Below, piece by piece: positions 11,446 through 23,741 of a stretch of DNA of 64,000 bases; position 1 is the stretch's first letter; every line of letters starts with the position of its first letter. The DNA lies in assembly GCA_018105865.1 (NCBI GenBank), contig CM030861.1, positions 10,274,084 through 10,338,083 of the forward strand, written 5' to 3'. The DNA is from Metaphire vulgaris (Eukaryota; Annelida; Clitellata; Crassiclitellata; Megascolecidae). Below the pieces are notes generated by a model. The model had not been told where the DNA came from and made no database searches. It worked only from the letters and a program-made list of their open reading frames with translations. The position numbers and the translations under genes are program-made.

Positions 11446-11743
11446 GTTGCATATCAGCACATCCAAATCATTAACACTGTTTTTATTCAACTTTCAAACG
11501 AAATTAAACCAAGAATTTGCAGTTATCACAAATCAATCATTTACAACTTCAACTATTTACACAGCTGCATGCTGGTTGCAATTCTACTTTTGTACACCTC
11601 TGCCAATAGAACAATTGAAAAAATATTACACAATATAAACTACATTTTAAAAAATTAGCTGCTCTTCTACGCTGACAGTCCAATCGGGCAATGAGAATTT
11701 GGCAAAAGACAAAACATTCAACTGCTGTGCTCTGCCCGACACG

Positions 11744-11955
11744 TCAACCGACAGTGGAAAGGCGTCGGAAGGTGTCGTATCCGCCAAGCAGGCAGCCAAA
11801 AGTGTCAATCCGCTCGCACACTTCGATGATCATAACCCGGACCTTGTCGGGCCGAAGAACCTCTGTGCTGAAGATGACGGCCGCGTTTTCAGTAACCGGG
11901 TGGGGGTGGGGGGGTAGTTTTGTGGTTTTCTCCTGACCGTTGACAAAGACCAATC
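11744..11955 (-). other. Possible exon of an unidentified gene
   Basis: A good acceptor (TTCGTTGTTTTCAG at 11956) opens a frame of about 70 codons to a TGA at 11744. It includes LVFVNGQEKTTKL, ENAAVIFSTEVLRPDKVRVM and ERIDTFGCLL. Composition is more protein-like than surrounding frames, but I recognise no family and found no partner exon. It could equally be part of a transposon. Confidence 0.25.
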
Positions 11956-12089
11956 CTGAAAACAACGAAATAGGAGAGATACCTACAAATCTCACAGGCA
12001 TAGATATCTATTAAACCACTTGGTTTGAGAACCCCATTTTCTCGGAGACTAGAATAGTTAGAAGAAAGAGAACGCTGCAGCCGAGCAGC

Positions 12090-12377
12090 GTGGAAGTAAT
12101 CAGAAAGAGAAGAATGAAACGAACCGGACACATACTCAGAATGGATGAAATAAGAAACCCAAAACGAATTTTCAACTACAAACCAGAGGGAAGAAGATCT
12201 AAAGGAAGACCGAAAAGACGATGGGTGGACGGATTGGAAGAGGATCTGCACATGGCAGGACTGAATCTCAACGGAAAAACTGACAGAAGACACCGAATGA
12301 CTTTGGAAGAAATAGCAAAGGACAGAGAACTTCGGAGATGTCACGGAGAAGTCGACAGCTGGAGGACGGAGACCTGA
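12090..12377 (+). pseudogene. LINE reverse-transcriptase C-terminal remnant
   Basis: Encodes KRRMKRTGHILRMDE, then PEGRRSKGRPKRRWVDGLEE and a C-terminal helix, typical of the end of RTE/Jockey-like endonuclease-reverse transcriptase polyproteins (R-x-R-W-x-G-H, P-E-G-x-R-x-x-G-R-P). The rest of the element is absent upstream. It belongs to a different family from the copy at 5239-5532. Confidence 0.7.
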
Positions 12378-13686
12378 CCTGAGAATAGGTATAAAGACAA
12401 TAAAGAAACCACAAATAAGTAGACAGTTTAACAATTAAAACTAGTAAGATATCTATTAACTATTATCATTAACTATTCTCAGCTATTAGTATAGCTATCA
12501 TTTAACAGTCAGAAAACTTAACCTAACACAACAAAGTGGAAAATTATCCACACTATTGATTGAGCTTGAGCAGTAGTCATCAGAAGCTTCTCGAAGTATC
12601 ACATTCTGCCAAACTGTCTGACCGCTGTTTTAAAAACCCTCTCGGTCTTACGAGGGCTTTGTCAGCCGCAGTCAAATATTAATGTGCTTCTGTTTAACAA
12701 GATACACACTCCACAGAGTAGTAACACTGGATTCAACCTGTGGCCGTGCAACAGAACACGACGATAGAGAAATATTGACAGAATCATATTTGGCTAATGT
12801 TCATCATCTGACAAGCCGGCTCAATCGTGTCAACGAGAAATTTGGTATAACATAAATACGAATATCAATATATATAATATTTTAAAATATATAATATTAT
12901 TCGTTTTTAACATTTCTGAATCAATTTGCTCTCTTAATGAAATTAATTCAGCTTTTTACAATTAAGAACAAATAAAGAACACAGAACTAGAAATAAGTTG
13001 AAATAACCTGTTCTGATCTAACTCGACCTATTTTTGAACTCGGTCATCTTTCCAGCTTTGGATACATGTTCTTGGTCTTCCGCCTCCAACAATTTTCAAT
13101 ATAAAATCAACAAAATGTTTTAAGGATTGTTATTAGCAGCTTAAGATTAATAGTACTAGTAGTAACAATAAAGTAGTAGTAGTAGAACTACAAATAAGTT
13201 GAAATAACCTGTTCAGTAGTATCATCATTATTATTGTTGTTGTTTTTATTAGAAAAATTGTTCACGCAAAATCAAGTCATTCACAAAATGAAGGATCGTA
13301 AGGACAGAGCAAGTCAGAAGTGAAGTAAGTAAAATCTTGTAAATTTATATAGCGCTTTGGAGAGTAGCTAAGGAAACAGCAAACTGAGGGTATGCAAGGG
13401 GTGCAACTTAACCCCTCAAAATAATAAATTTATAAAAATTACTAATAAAGTACTATTTAATCGTAATAATGTTATATTTACTAAACCAAAATAAACAATG
13501 ACCAATTACAATGAAAATTTTTAAGGCTGCTTTTATTTTACATCTTTCTTATAATTTAAATTTAAAACCAATTTGTTGTGTTTTCAGGTAAATAAAATGT
13601 TGCACCCTCCTGGAAAAATGTCTGTTGACCATGATCAGGGCACCCTTCCAGTAATGCACGTGTACTTTATTTGTGAATTTGTGGTT

Positions 13687-13983
13687 TTAAAGTCTTCGAG
13701 ACATTCCAGCGTTTGCTTTGTGAATTTTACGGGCTTTGTTCTCCTTTATGGCCTCGGGTGTCCTTTCGATATGGCGGTATCTGGCAACCCTACCCCCGCC
13801 TCGTCCAAACTGTTCCATTTGTCCACAACCCTTGCACACACAACATTTTTCTTTCTTAGACCCATCCTCTGCATAAACAATTTGCATATGTGGCCTCTTG
13901 GGCTGCTATAGTGTGCCAATGTAAACAATCGATGGTATGGCACATCTAATTTTCCAGTCATTTTGTATGTTTCTATCAAGCCT

Positions 13984-14000
<17 letters not shown>
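13687..14000 (-). pseudogene. LINE reverse-transcriptase C-terminal remnant (CR1/L2-like)
   Basis: The minus-strand frame reads LIETYKMTGKLDVPYHRLFT, then SSPRGHICKLFMQRMG and VVCARVVDKWNSLDEA. This is the conserved block near the end of CR1/L2-type polyproteins (D-L-I-E-T-F-K, R-G-H, R-V-V-D-x-W-N-S-L). The frame breaks after that, and the 5' side ends at a (CA)n tract at 13990-14020. Confidence 0.75.
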
Positions 14001-14015
<15 letters not shown>

Positions 14016-14040
14016 ACTCTCTTCTCTTTTCTAATGTTGT

Positions 14041-14690
14041 CAATCCACAATATTGAAGTATAGCGCGATTTAAAAGCATAGTTCCAACAATAACTGAACG
14101 TCATCCTCTGAAAAGGCAACTTTAATTATCCGTAATTATATCCTCAAAATTATTAATTAAAATATACTAGAGTTAACTCACGAGTCACGAGCCCACATAG
14201 AAATCTATACGAGTAGAACGCTGATATGCGTTTACGGACTTGCCAAAAAGTGAAGCCTCACGCGCGCGATGCATTGTGGGTAAGGCGATGGCAGAAAATG
14301 TAATCTCGACATTTGCTGTACTGTGGACCGTAACCGTGTACCAACCATGGGCCAAATATTTACAAGATAATAGTTTAAAAACTTCAACAGAAAATATGAA
14401 AAACATTATCATTAATAAATGGAATACTAATAAAAGCAGATAAGCAAAATATAATCAATAGCAACTATCAACATGTGCGATTGTGCGTATTGCAAAATCA
14501 TTATCACTTATCCACCATACACTGTCACCCGTTTGCCTGGCCGGATACCCTGGATCTTTAATTATTTGGATTTGGTGTGCCATGTGTTGATGCTGCCTTG
14601 CATTATGAAGAGGCGCTATAGAAGTTTTAGATTAGATAACATGAGGAAATGCAGATATACTGCTATGGAAGCTTCTTAACTACAGAAAAT
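14041..14690. other. Unique-looking intergenic stretch
   Basis: No supportable gene or repeat boundary. The short open frames here have no recognisable motif. At 14605-14640 a GGCGCTATAGAAG motif like the LINE tails appears. Confidence 0.4.
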
Positions 14691-14699
14691 ATTCTTTAC

Positions 14700-14871
14700 C
14701 AGTGTTTATTCGAGGCCTTCTCTGGGGGGATTCCCCCCAAGTTTTAAAATTTCCTCAAATTTTTTTATATGTTGGCTGGGGTATGGAAATTCCCCAAGTG
14801 TGACTTTCTAGACTTTGTTTCCCCAAACATTTCAAAATCCCCCAATGTCAAGGTGGCTAGAATAGACACTG
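14700..14871 (+). mobile_element. hAT-like MITE, family C
   Basis: Ends CAGTGTTTATTCGAGG and GGCTAGAATAGACACTG. Flanks ATTCTTTA/ATTCTTGA are near-duplicates, offset by one base on the left. Confidence 0.75.
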
Positions 14872-14895
14872 ATTCTTGATGATTTCAACTGAAAT

Positions 14896-15489
14896 CAGGG
14901 ATATTTTTACACCATCCCCCTATCTGATACCGACACCCCCAAGGTTTAATCTCGGCCCTTTCCCCCGGAAATGTTGGCATACTACGTCAACTAACAGCAG
15001 CCCCCTAGCTGACTTCCTCCGGCCTTGTCAGTTCCCCCGAAGTCTAGTTTAAACACTGCCCCCCTAATCCAGGGATATTTTGACACCTTACTAACACTCC
15101 CGCCCCCACAATCTGAAACCGAGACCCCTAATTTTAGCCTGGGATGACTTTTTTGTCAGGCTTTCCCAGCTGGGATATTTCTAGGATCATGAATTTGGGG
15201 GCGTCGACCTCAAATTGGAGGGTCCGGAGCTAATTAGTATGCATTTTGTATGCATACCATTGTCACATTACCAAATTTTGGGGGTGGCGACCTGAAATAA
15301 GGGTGGTGGTGTAAAAATATCCTGACCAATTTTAGCATGAGATGACCTTTTTGGCTTGTCAGACTTTCTTGGCAGGACCCCAATCCCCTCTCCCATTTTA
15401 GCCTGGGGTGACATTTTTGCTGGTGACTTTTTGGCAGAACCCCAAAATATACCAACACCCCAAAAATGATCATCCTAGAAATAACCCTG
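14896..15489. mobile_element. hAT-like element, family G, composite with nested MITEs
   Basis: Outer ends CAGGGATATTTTTACAC and CTAGAAATAACCCTG, flanked by ACTGAAAT/ACTGAAAC (7 of 8). Inside are a decayed family B element (about 14941-15058, ending GTTTAAACACTG), a second CAGGGATATTTTGACAC end at about 15073, and repeated blocks GATGACTTTTTTG / CCGACACCCC / CATACCATTGTCACATTACC. The unit therefore looks like several insertions of related elements. Confidence 0.7.
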
Positions 15490-17429
15490 ACTGAAACATA
15501 TCTGTTAGAAATGCAATAGTTGCACCAACAATTACAGCCATAAAAAGAACAATGAACAAAATGAATATTAACATTAATTGATTTTATTACTGATTAGAAA
15601 AGAGCACAAGTTTATTATTATTAAACCTAACATTTTTCCCTTTAAGTTTCTCAGTTAACTTCTTTGACATCCAAAAAAATCTTATGTTAACAAATTCATT
15701 CACTATCATCCGTATCAAGTTAAGCTGACAGTTTTCCAACATATCGATATTGCAACTGTGGTCGTCATCATCATGAAATAATTTCAAATTAAGGGTTCGA
15801 TCAATGACAGCCAGCTGCAATGCAAGATGTGCATTTCGGTGACGAGGAATCGAGCCATCATAACAACCAGACATAAATTTTATGCAACGTTCTGTCACTA
15901 AACAAACTGTTACTAATGATGTGCTAGGTGAAAGCAGTCCACCGCTATCCTTACGCTGCAATAATTGATAATTACAGTTCACTTTCTTACTGTCAAGTAA
16001 ATTTTTCCTACATGGAATGCAGGTCAATTTATTTAGCAATTTTCGAGCAACATATCCAGCTATGTATACTACAATGTTTTGGGTGAACTCTGACAATTGG
16101 AGCTTCTCAACAGGCACGAAGTAATCATGGTCATTTGGATCAGTTTCAAAAGTCATTCCGCATCGACGAGAATTTCTGATGTAGTAACAACAGACTCGCG
16201 ACTGCAGACTGTTGCTAAACAAGGCATGAATGGAGTAGTGTCCTGGCAAACAGCATTACCGCTTTTTGATGGCTTAATTTCATGCTTCATTAGTAGTTTT
16301 CTGTATGCAGATTGAAACTGCAGAACTGTTGGATTATTATTCCAGCGTCCACGAGATCTGATGACATTAAAGCAGAGCTCAATGTGATCTTGACTTAAGC
16401 GATACGTCGCAAAGATATTTGATAATTCCAGTTGCAACAAAGTCATTGTATAGTCCAATAACACTATTTATTGTAGCCATAAATCCAAGAACAGTTGTTT
16501 TCCTGGGACTCTGATGTAATGGCCTACCTTGTAATTTCAATCCAGCGAGATATGTCAAAGTTTCCACAAGGAATGGATGCCAAAAGTGCTCGTTTGCTGA
16601 TTTAAGAACTGACTTGTATCCATGCACAAATGGATTTCTTGAGTTCAACATGTCAAAGAGTGTATCAACAGTGCGAATGAATGTTACTGTTGCTTCTGAA
16701 TCAGCAAACTCGTTCATTCTCAAATCACTTGACACAAATTCAATTGCCGTTGCAACAGACCGACTTAATGTTTGAGCAGCCAGGCTGACCTTCATCTTCT
16801 GCTGAAACCAATCGATGTGCGCATGCCGCAACTTGTTTGCAGCCCTGAGTCCTTCTTTGTCTTGCAGTTCATATAGATCTACTACGTGCTTTCCATCGGA
16901 TCTGTTTACCGCTTCGAGTCACATAAAATTTTCTTCTCTGCTATTGTATTACGCATTAGCTTCAACATGTGTGCTGCATCAAAGATTATGTAAACCTTCC
17001 ACTGTTCCTGTTCTGGATGACAGAAATACGGTCTCATGTTGTCAGCAGTTAATGATGCACCAAGTTTACTTGCCACTGAGAGGTTAGTGGCCGGTCCATC
17101 ACACACCACCGATGCAACACGCACGTTCACCATATACAGTTTTTTTATTGCTTCCACGACCAAATTGGTTTTGACATCTGCCGACAAACCATCAGTTAGA
17201 AAATAACCAATTGGCATCTTCCAAACTGCATTAATTGGGACGATTATGAACATCAGGACTTCAGTTGCAACTGGCAGACTACTGTCGTCAAGTCCTGTTC
17301 CCATGTCAACGAATCCAATTATCTCCTTGCCGGTCCACTGAACATGTTTTCTGATGGCCATCTCATCGAACATCAAGGAGCAAATTAGCGGTGATGACGG
17401 ATTCGTGCTATTCTTTAGATGCTGCAATA

Positions 17430-18731
17430 AGTGAACATAAAAGTATACCATACAAGTATAACATTGAATTCTTTGAACTTTCTAAGACACATAATGACAG
17501 TGTTGATAAACTATAAATGGAATGTTTGCATTTAAAGTGATAGTCAGAAATATTTATCTATTTCTTAACATTCAGATTCATTTATTCCTTCAATGTCATA
17601 CATATTACATACAATAATTTTTTTTATATAATACAGTCAGTTCAAAATTCAATTTAAAGTTAGAAAAGATAAACATGTAGAACTTTATCTTTAACTAGTA
17701 TGGACATAAAAAATTAATACTTGAATGACAGGAATAAATAAGGCTACTAAAGGGATAGGGAATCCAGAAAGGAAGTAACCAAAAAAATTGCATTATTATT
17801 TGAGGAATAATAACGGCAGACATAGGTAATGCATAATTATTACAAAATACAGCAGATATAGAAAATGCATAATTTATAAGCAGACAGAGATAATGCATGA
17901 TTATTAAAACAGAGGTAAATATTTTAATGCAGACTTATCAATAGTTTCACATTTGAAATTTGGTTATGGGGCTGTCCATTAATTACGTCAACAATTTAGG
18001 GGAGGGTTTGAAAAAGTTTGATAGTCGTTGACATGGGGAGGTCAAGAGAAGTTGACGTCAACAATTTCACTTTACAAGTAATCAAAAACTAGGAAATTTC
18101 AAGGAATACTACTCAGCCTCCTCGACCCACACGTTCATCATCTCATCTCACTCTGTCACGCCCGCTAAATCAATCATCCCTGAAAATTTGCAACCGTGCC
18201 TTCTCATCTGAACTCTGGAACTCGATCCCAGCTTCCCTTCGCACACTTGGACACTTTCAAACAATAAAATCTGAGTCCCGTTTCCTATAATTCCTGCACT
18301 ATCTCCTCAAGTCTTCAGGTCTAAGCTTAAATCCTTCCCGTTTCTTAAATCATTTCCGCCATAGCTGTAACAACCTAGCCTCACTGCCCTTCGGATATTG
18401 ACTATTGCCTGGCTGATAACATACCTTCCCATAGCTATTTTAAGAGAGGCTGAGCGCCTAAGAATAAGCAGCTACTGTTGTGCTGCTTTCCAAGCGCTAT
18501 AGAAATCCACGAGATTTTACTTTACTTTACTTTACTTATTAGAATGCAAAAAGCATGGCAAAAAGGAAATTGTAGAGTCTAGTATTTGTCCTTGCAAAAG
18601 GGACAGATAAGGGGCTATCCATTAATTATGTAAACAATTTTTGGACAATTTTTGTATGTGTCACTAACGATCAGAGCAACTTCAGTTTCACTTAAAATTG
18701 TAAAAGTAAGCTCAGCATTTATATATGTTAC
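17430..18731. other. Intron of the dead P element with nested repeats
   Basis: Contains a segment starting GGGGCTGTCCATTAATTACGTCAACAATTTAGG at 17967, a similar start GGGGCTATCCATTAATTATGTAAACAATTTTTG at 18611, and between them a LINE 3' end (18090-18540). I see no exon in it. Confidence 0.5.
18090..18540 (+). mobile_element. LINE 3' end with C-terminal RT remnant and (TTTAC)n tail
   Basis: The frames around 18160-18330 resemble the end of a LINE polyprotein (ENLQPCLLI, QVFRSKLKSFPF), with breaks. The 3' UTR GAGCGCCTAAGAATAAGCAGCTACTGTTGTGCTGCTTTCC and GCGCTATAGAAATCCACGAGATTTTAC runs into TTTACTTTACTTTAC. The same 3' UTR recurs at 25082-25172, 25427-25535 and 28186-28258. Confidence 0.7.
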
Positions 18732-20586
18732 CTCAAACGCTTCACTTGTAAAACCAGGCTTTCCTTCTACAGATGAATACCAAACTCTTAACGTTGACGG
18801 ATGAGGAAGTGACAATGAAAATGAGCGACGAACAAAATCATAAGCTTTTGGGCTGTAGAAGTGTAAAGTCTGTGCAAATGACCGAAGATCTTCGCATATC
18901 GTTCTCTAGAATTCTGTGTAAGCTTTCTCTTCAACATCTCAGAAGGAATATGGCCAAAACATCGCTCAATCAAGTCAATGCAAGAACGGTTCAAATCTGG
19001 GCGTGATTTCAACTTGCTAATTATTTCTTTCATGGTTTTCATTTTATTCTGCTGCCTCAACAAATGCTGTCTGGCTACTTTAAGTCGTTTTTGGCATGCC
19101 TGTCGATCCTTTTGCTGTAGCTCAACAATGCAATCATATTTCCGTTTCATTTTTCGCGGACTCGACTGGATTGCATAGTTGTGAAACACACTTACTGGAG
19201 GTAGTTTAAAAGGCTTCACTTCTTCAACAATGTCAACTCCAATTGATGGGCTTTGCTGTGGCTCACAGAAAGTGCTTGTTGAGTTGCTGGAATCCGATGG
19301 TTGCTGATTACGCCTTTGAAGCAGACGTCGTTTTTGGACCTTTTTTTGCAGATGTTCAGGAAAATTGAATATTGATGGCAAAGCATCTTCTTTCAGTCTG
19401 AATGATGACAGATATTGTCTGAAACAATCATTTGTGAAATGCGCAGAACACAGCACAGATGTGGCAGTAGGTTTCCAATTGTCTCGCCGCATCACTGCAG
19501 TCAACCATTTCGCAAGACGATGTTTATCTTTATGGGAATCTGTAAAATGACAAAACAGTTTATTTTTTGACATTTACAATCAGATATAGCTTATTCTAGT
19601 TTTTCTTAATTAATTTACTCACTGCAGAACATAGGTAATACAATCACAGCTGTACTTTTTGCAGGGTATTCTTCTTCTAGCCGAATCTAGCGAATGCCTT
19701 TCTTTCTCAGCCTCTCAGATATTCAACAGTGGCAGGTTGAGCCTGATGCTGTGATGCATGGTTTTGAGTCATCCTTTGGGTTCTTGTCGGTTAATTCACC
19801 ACCAATAGTTTATTTACCGCCTATAGGGTTTGGGGTTAGAGTTTCGGTTAGGGCTTGGGCTAGGGCTAGAGTTAGGATGGCGGTGAATTCACTGACAAGT
19901 ACCCTCCTTTGAATCTAGTCAGATGGCAGTCATTGACTATGTGGTTAATAGTCTGTTGCCGCAGGGGCAATTCTGGGTCATCTCTGGCTCTCAACGGTGG
20001 AGCATAGCGGGGCACCGGCCATGGCCTATTCGATAGCGATTGAGGTGGACCCAATCATAACGTACTAGATCAAAGCCGGGTTGGCGCATGCAGGGGTCTG
20101 TGATGAGGTATATGTTTTTTGCCGGGGTATTAATGACCGGTCGCTAAACTGCGTTATAAATTGCGTTATATACTATAACCGATTTTCATTTCGATTTCGT
20201 TTCTGAAATTTCAAGAAATCTAAGTGCTTAGATAACCATACTCACCTGTAAAAACGTATTCCTGAACCTGTTCCGCCGCGATTTGTGCAGTTAACTGCAC
20301 AACACGAAAACACCATTCTGCTTTCTTGCCAGCGTAATGGCGGATGACCCAAAATGACTTTTGCCTCAATTCTTAAGCATAGATTAGCATTCTACTTGTA
20401 TATGATTTCTATGCGAGCCCACAACATCGACTTCCGCCGTCATCCGGACCTCGACATAGAATATAATAGACTAATATTTGCGCATATTCTATGGTCCTTA
20501 GCTATCTGCAGTGTTGCCGTTGATACTTATAGAAATAATACAAGTCGCGCCATTAAAACGGTGACTAGGCCTAGGGCAGTACAGTT

Positions 20587-21394
20587 GCAGACCTATAATG
20601 AACCAGATATCTTAATACGCGGCTCTTCCCTCGATCGCTCTACTAGGCATTCCGTTAGATATTCGCCAGGTCTTTCATTTAGTTGATGTCTCTCGTTCTC
20701 GTACAGTCAATGGCGTTATAGTGTGTAGCATGAAATGACTGCGTGTGCTCTATTTCGAACCCTGTAGATCAAAATTTAGAATGATATTATTGATTATTCT
20801 TGCAAAGGTTAAAGCAATGAAGATTGAACAAGAGAAAAATGTGGATTTTATCGGAGAATTTCTTGAAATCGATTAGATTTTTACATATCTTGGGCCTATA
20901 TACCTATTATTCAACAGGCCTTCAATAGGCTTCTCTCACCGAGTGAATTAATTATAAAATTTGTTTCTGATGTATATAAAACCTGTTGCAGGCCTATTAT
21001 GAACCAGATATCTTAATATGCGGCTCTTTCGTCGATCGCCCTACTAGCCATTCCACAATATATTCGGCAGGACTTTCATTTAGTTGATGTCCCTCGTTCT
21101 CGTACAGTCAGTGGCGTTAGTGTGTAGTATGAAATGGCAGGGTGTGCTCTATTTCGAACCCTGTTCATCGAAATTGATAATGATATTATTGATTATTCTT
21201 GCAAAGATTAAAGCAATGAAAAGGAACAAGACGAAAATGTGGATTTTGTCCGAGAATTTCTTCAAATCGATTAGATTTTTACATATCTTGGGTCTATAGG
21301 CTATACCTTCTATTCAACAGGCCTTCAATAGACTTCTCTCACAGAGCGAATTAATTATAAAACTTGTTTTTTTATGTCTATAACACCTGTTGCA
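20587..21394 (+). repeat. Satellite-like tandem repeat, two ~400-bp units
   Basis: Units start at about 20587 and 20988 (GCAG.CCTAT.ATGAACCAGATATCTTAATA), each containing CTTTCATTTAGTTGATGTC.CTCGTTCTCGTACAGTCA and a TTTTTACATATCTTGGG block. A partial third unit lies at 21670-21745. Related units recur at 50031-50900 and 55920-56480, so the family is dispersed. Confidence 0.8.
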
Positions 21395-21810
21395 GCCTGT
21401 ACTGACTACTGACCAAGTGACCAACGTGTGGCCCGACTTGGACGCATTGATGATGGGGCCCGGACACAAGAAAATGTGATTTTAATTTGAGTCTTATTTT
21501 TGAAATTTTTATGATGGAGGGTAGATTTTTGATACACTGTGTGCAGAGTCTTCTGAAATGGCTGCTGGTAGTCGCATTTCGAAGGCTGCAGAATAAATTG
21601 ACACGGAAATAGTCCTTCCACTGGTTACTGCCGTTCAGAGAATCAATTTATAATATTTCTGTCGTCTGTAAAACTTGCGATACAAGGAACCAGTTATCTT
21701 AAGACACTTTTGTTATTGTGTCTCGTTCTCGTACTGTCGGTGGCAGTGGCTAGTTGTTTCCAAATGTCTATCAACAATCTCCGGAATTCATTGCCAACAT
21801 CACTTCGAGT

Positions 21811-21996
21811 CAGTGGCGGCTCTAGGATTTGGCAGGAGGGGGGCCGTTGGAGTGGCAACTTCTAATCATGGGGGGCCAACCATTTGTTGTTTAATGTATA
21901 TAGCATTAAGTATAGGGTCCCAACTGGGGGCCACTGGGGGCCAGGCACTCAATAGGGGACACGGGCCTCCCTGCCCCCCCGGTGGAGCCGCCACTG
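21811..21996 (+). mobile_element. hAT-like MITE, family A
   Basis: Ends CAGTGGCGGCTCTA and GGAGCCGCCACTG, perfect duplication CTTCGAGT on both flanks. Confidence 0.88.
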
Positions 21997-22070
21997 CTTC
22001 GAGTGAAATCAGCGCATTATTACATCTTAAATTAACATTTTACAAGCATTTAAATCTTGTTCCCATTATC

Positions 22071-22191
22071 CTGTGTTTAATCTAGGCCGTTTCCGGGGGA
22101 AAATTGCCCCTTTTCCCCTCCTGAAATTTCAAATTCCCCCGGCTTTGTCAGTTCCCCCCTTCCGGAGCCCAGGAGTCTAGATTAAACACTG
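22071..22191 (+). mobile_element. hAT-like MITE, family B (internally shortened)
   Basis: Ends CTGTGTTTAATCTAG and CTAGATTAAACACTG, flanks CCATTATC/CCAATATC (7 of 8). Compared with other B copies about 70 bp of the middle is missing. Confidence 0.8.
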
Positions 22192-22509
22192 CCAATATCA
22201 TTCCAAGTAAGAAATTAGGTCAGTAGCCGATATGTCTATTTATTTCGCGCCTAAGCTATATAGTAAAGCAACACGACCTATCTCGTATAGGTCCTACGCT
22301 ACTATTGTCCAAGGCCTAATAAACAGACCTTGCCATACTCCAGTGCTAGACGATCGATGGCGTACCGTCACCGAAAAAGTAGGCCTGAACATTGCTGCTA
22401 CTATAATCAAAAACAACTTGGGTCGTTTTTCACGACGACTTCACTCGCGATCGACCGTTCAGGTCTAAAGAGAAGACGCCCATTTTTATTTTCACGTTGA
22501 GTTATTTGA

Positions 22510-22510
<1 letters not shown>

Positions 22511-22593
<83 letters not shown>

Positions 22594-22950
22594 ACTACTG
22601 CTGCTGCTGCTGCTGCCACTGCTGCTGCCACTGCCACCACCACCACCACTGCACCACTGCCACTGCTGCTGCTACCACCACCACCACTGCCACTACCACC
22701 ACTGCCACTGCTGCCACTGCTGCTGCTGCTGCCACCACTGCTGCTGCCACTGTCACCACTGCCACCACCACCACCACCACTGCTGCCACTGCCACCACTG
22801 CTGCTGTTGCTGCCACCACTGCCACCACCACCACCACTGCTGCTACTGCTGTTGCTACTGCTGCTACTGCTGCTACTACTGCTGCTACTGCTGCTGCTCC
22901 ACTGCTCTGCTGCTGCTCTGCTGCTACTGCTGCTGCTGCTGCTACTAATG

Positions 22951-22989
<39 letters not shown>

Positions 22990-22990
22990 A

Positions 22991-23034
<44 letters not shown>

Positions 23035-23052
23035 CTACTACTATTATTACTT
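22511..23052. repeat. Mosaic trinucleotide array, ~540 bp
   Basis: Blocks of ACT, GCT, ACC and GCC triplets follow one another in one register with almost no indels, ending in AAT/ATT. Because of triplet register all frames are open, giving spurious poly-Tyr/Cys/Ala/Leu ORFs. A similar array in the opposite strand sense lies at 53881-54417. Confidence 0.9.
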
Positions 23053-23558
23053 TACTAGTTGACATGCCAAAATTTAATTAGCAGTAGGTCTAGAGGTCTG
23101 TAGGTCAAGTCCAGGAGATTGGAATCTGACTTTAGTTTATGAGAGACAGACAGTTAGTTGCCTTTTAATTTATTTCGAACGTCATTCGCTCTGCGTTCGA
23201 CTGATAACAAGGAATCTCCGACAGAAAGAAAACTTTCAGCAGCGTCACAGCGATTCGCGTGGGATTTACCCTAGCCAGCCATGCATGATAGAGGCACAGC
23301 GGGCGGCCGGTCTAGATACGCCCGCGTTTTTCGTGAATAACTAACTGGCTGCTGGCCTGCTGGGTGGGCGAAGCCTTTGGGCCGTGGGCCTGTCAAAGGC
23401 GGGTGTACAATGGCAGGCAGTCTGAGAGTTCATGTCGCGGTCTTAGTTTTTGTCCCGCAAATGTGAAAAAAAACATTACCCTCATGTTCATGTTCATGGC
23501 TCATCTGTTTTATGCCAAGTATGGAAGTCCCTTTCTATCAATAATATAACCGTGACTG

Positions 23559-23741
23559 CAGTGTTTTAAACAGGCCTGTTAGAAGGGGAGATTTTCCCCC
23601 CAAAACTTCAAAATTCCCCCCAAAATTCCAGCACTTACACAAATTTTGCATTGAACTGTGCCTTTTCCCCTCCAACCAAGTCGATTCTCCCCCGAAAGCC
23701 TCAATTTCCCCCCAAAGACCTGGAGTCTGGATAAAACACTG
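23559..23741 (+). mobile_element. hAT-like MITE, family C2
   Basis: Ends CAGTGTTTTAAACAGG and CTGGATAAAACACTG, perfect duplication CGTGACTG on both flanks (23551-23558, 23742-23749). Interior has CCCCCCAAA blocks like families B and C. Confidence 0.87.

Larger units (their letters stand above)
15587..20316 (-). pseudogene. P-element/THAP9-type transposase, decayed
   Basis: Exons 20316-20246, 19539-18732 and 17421-15587. Exon 1 starts MVFSCCAVNCTNRGGTGSG with the first cysteine pair of a THAP zinc finger. Exon 2 carries the rest (NWKPTATSVLCSAHF, ALPSIF), a Lys-rich helix, and the P-element block LPHPSTLRVWYSSVEGKPGF. Exon 3 has MFDEMAIRK, IGFVDMGTG, PIGYFLTDGL, FDAAHMLKLMRN, LSQDHIELCFNVIRSRG and IAGYVARKL, all matching the RNase-H-like core of P-element/THAP9 transposases. 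The frame breaks about five times: at ~19533 just after the first splice junction, ~18900, ~16910 (stop TAA), ~16405 and ~16155. Splice signals are still good. An AATAAA follows the stop by a few bases. No intact product is expected; terminal repeats were not located. Confidence 0.9.

Noticed and set aside
13573..13911. 112-codon plus-strand ORF
   Set aside because: It is the antisense of the LINE remnant on the minus strand.
22497..23081. Long ORFs on both strands of the triplet array (poly-Tyr/Cys/Thr/Ala and Val/Ala)
   Set aside because: All frames are open because the DNA is triplet repeat in one register; no protein signal.
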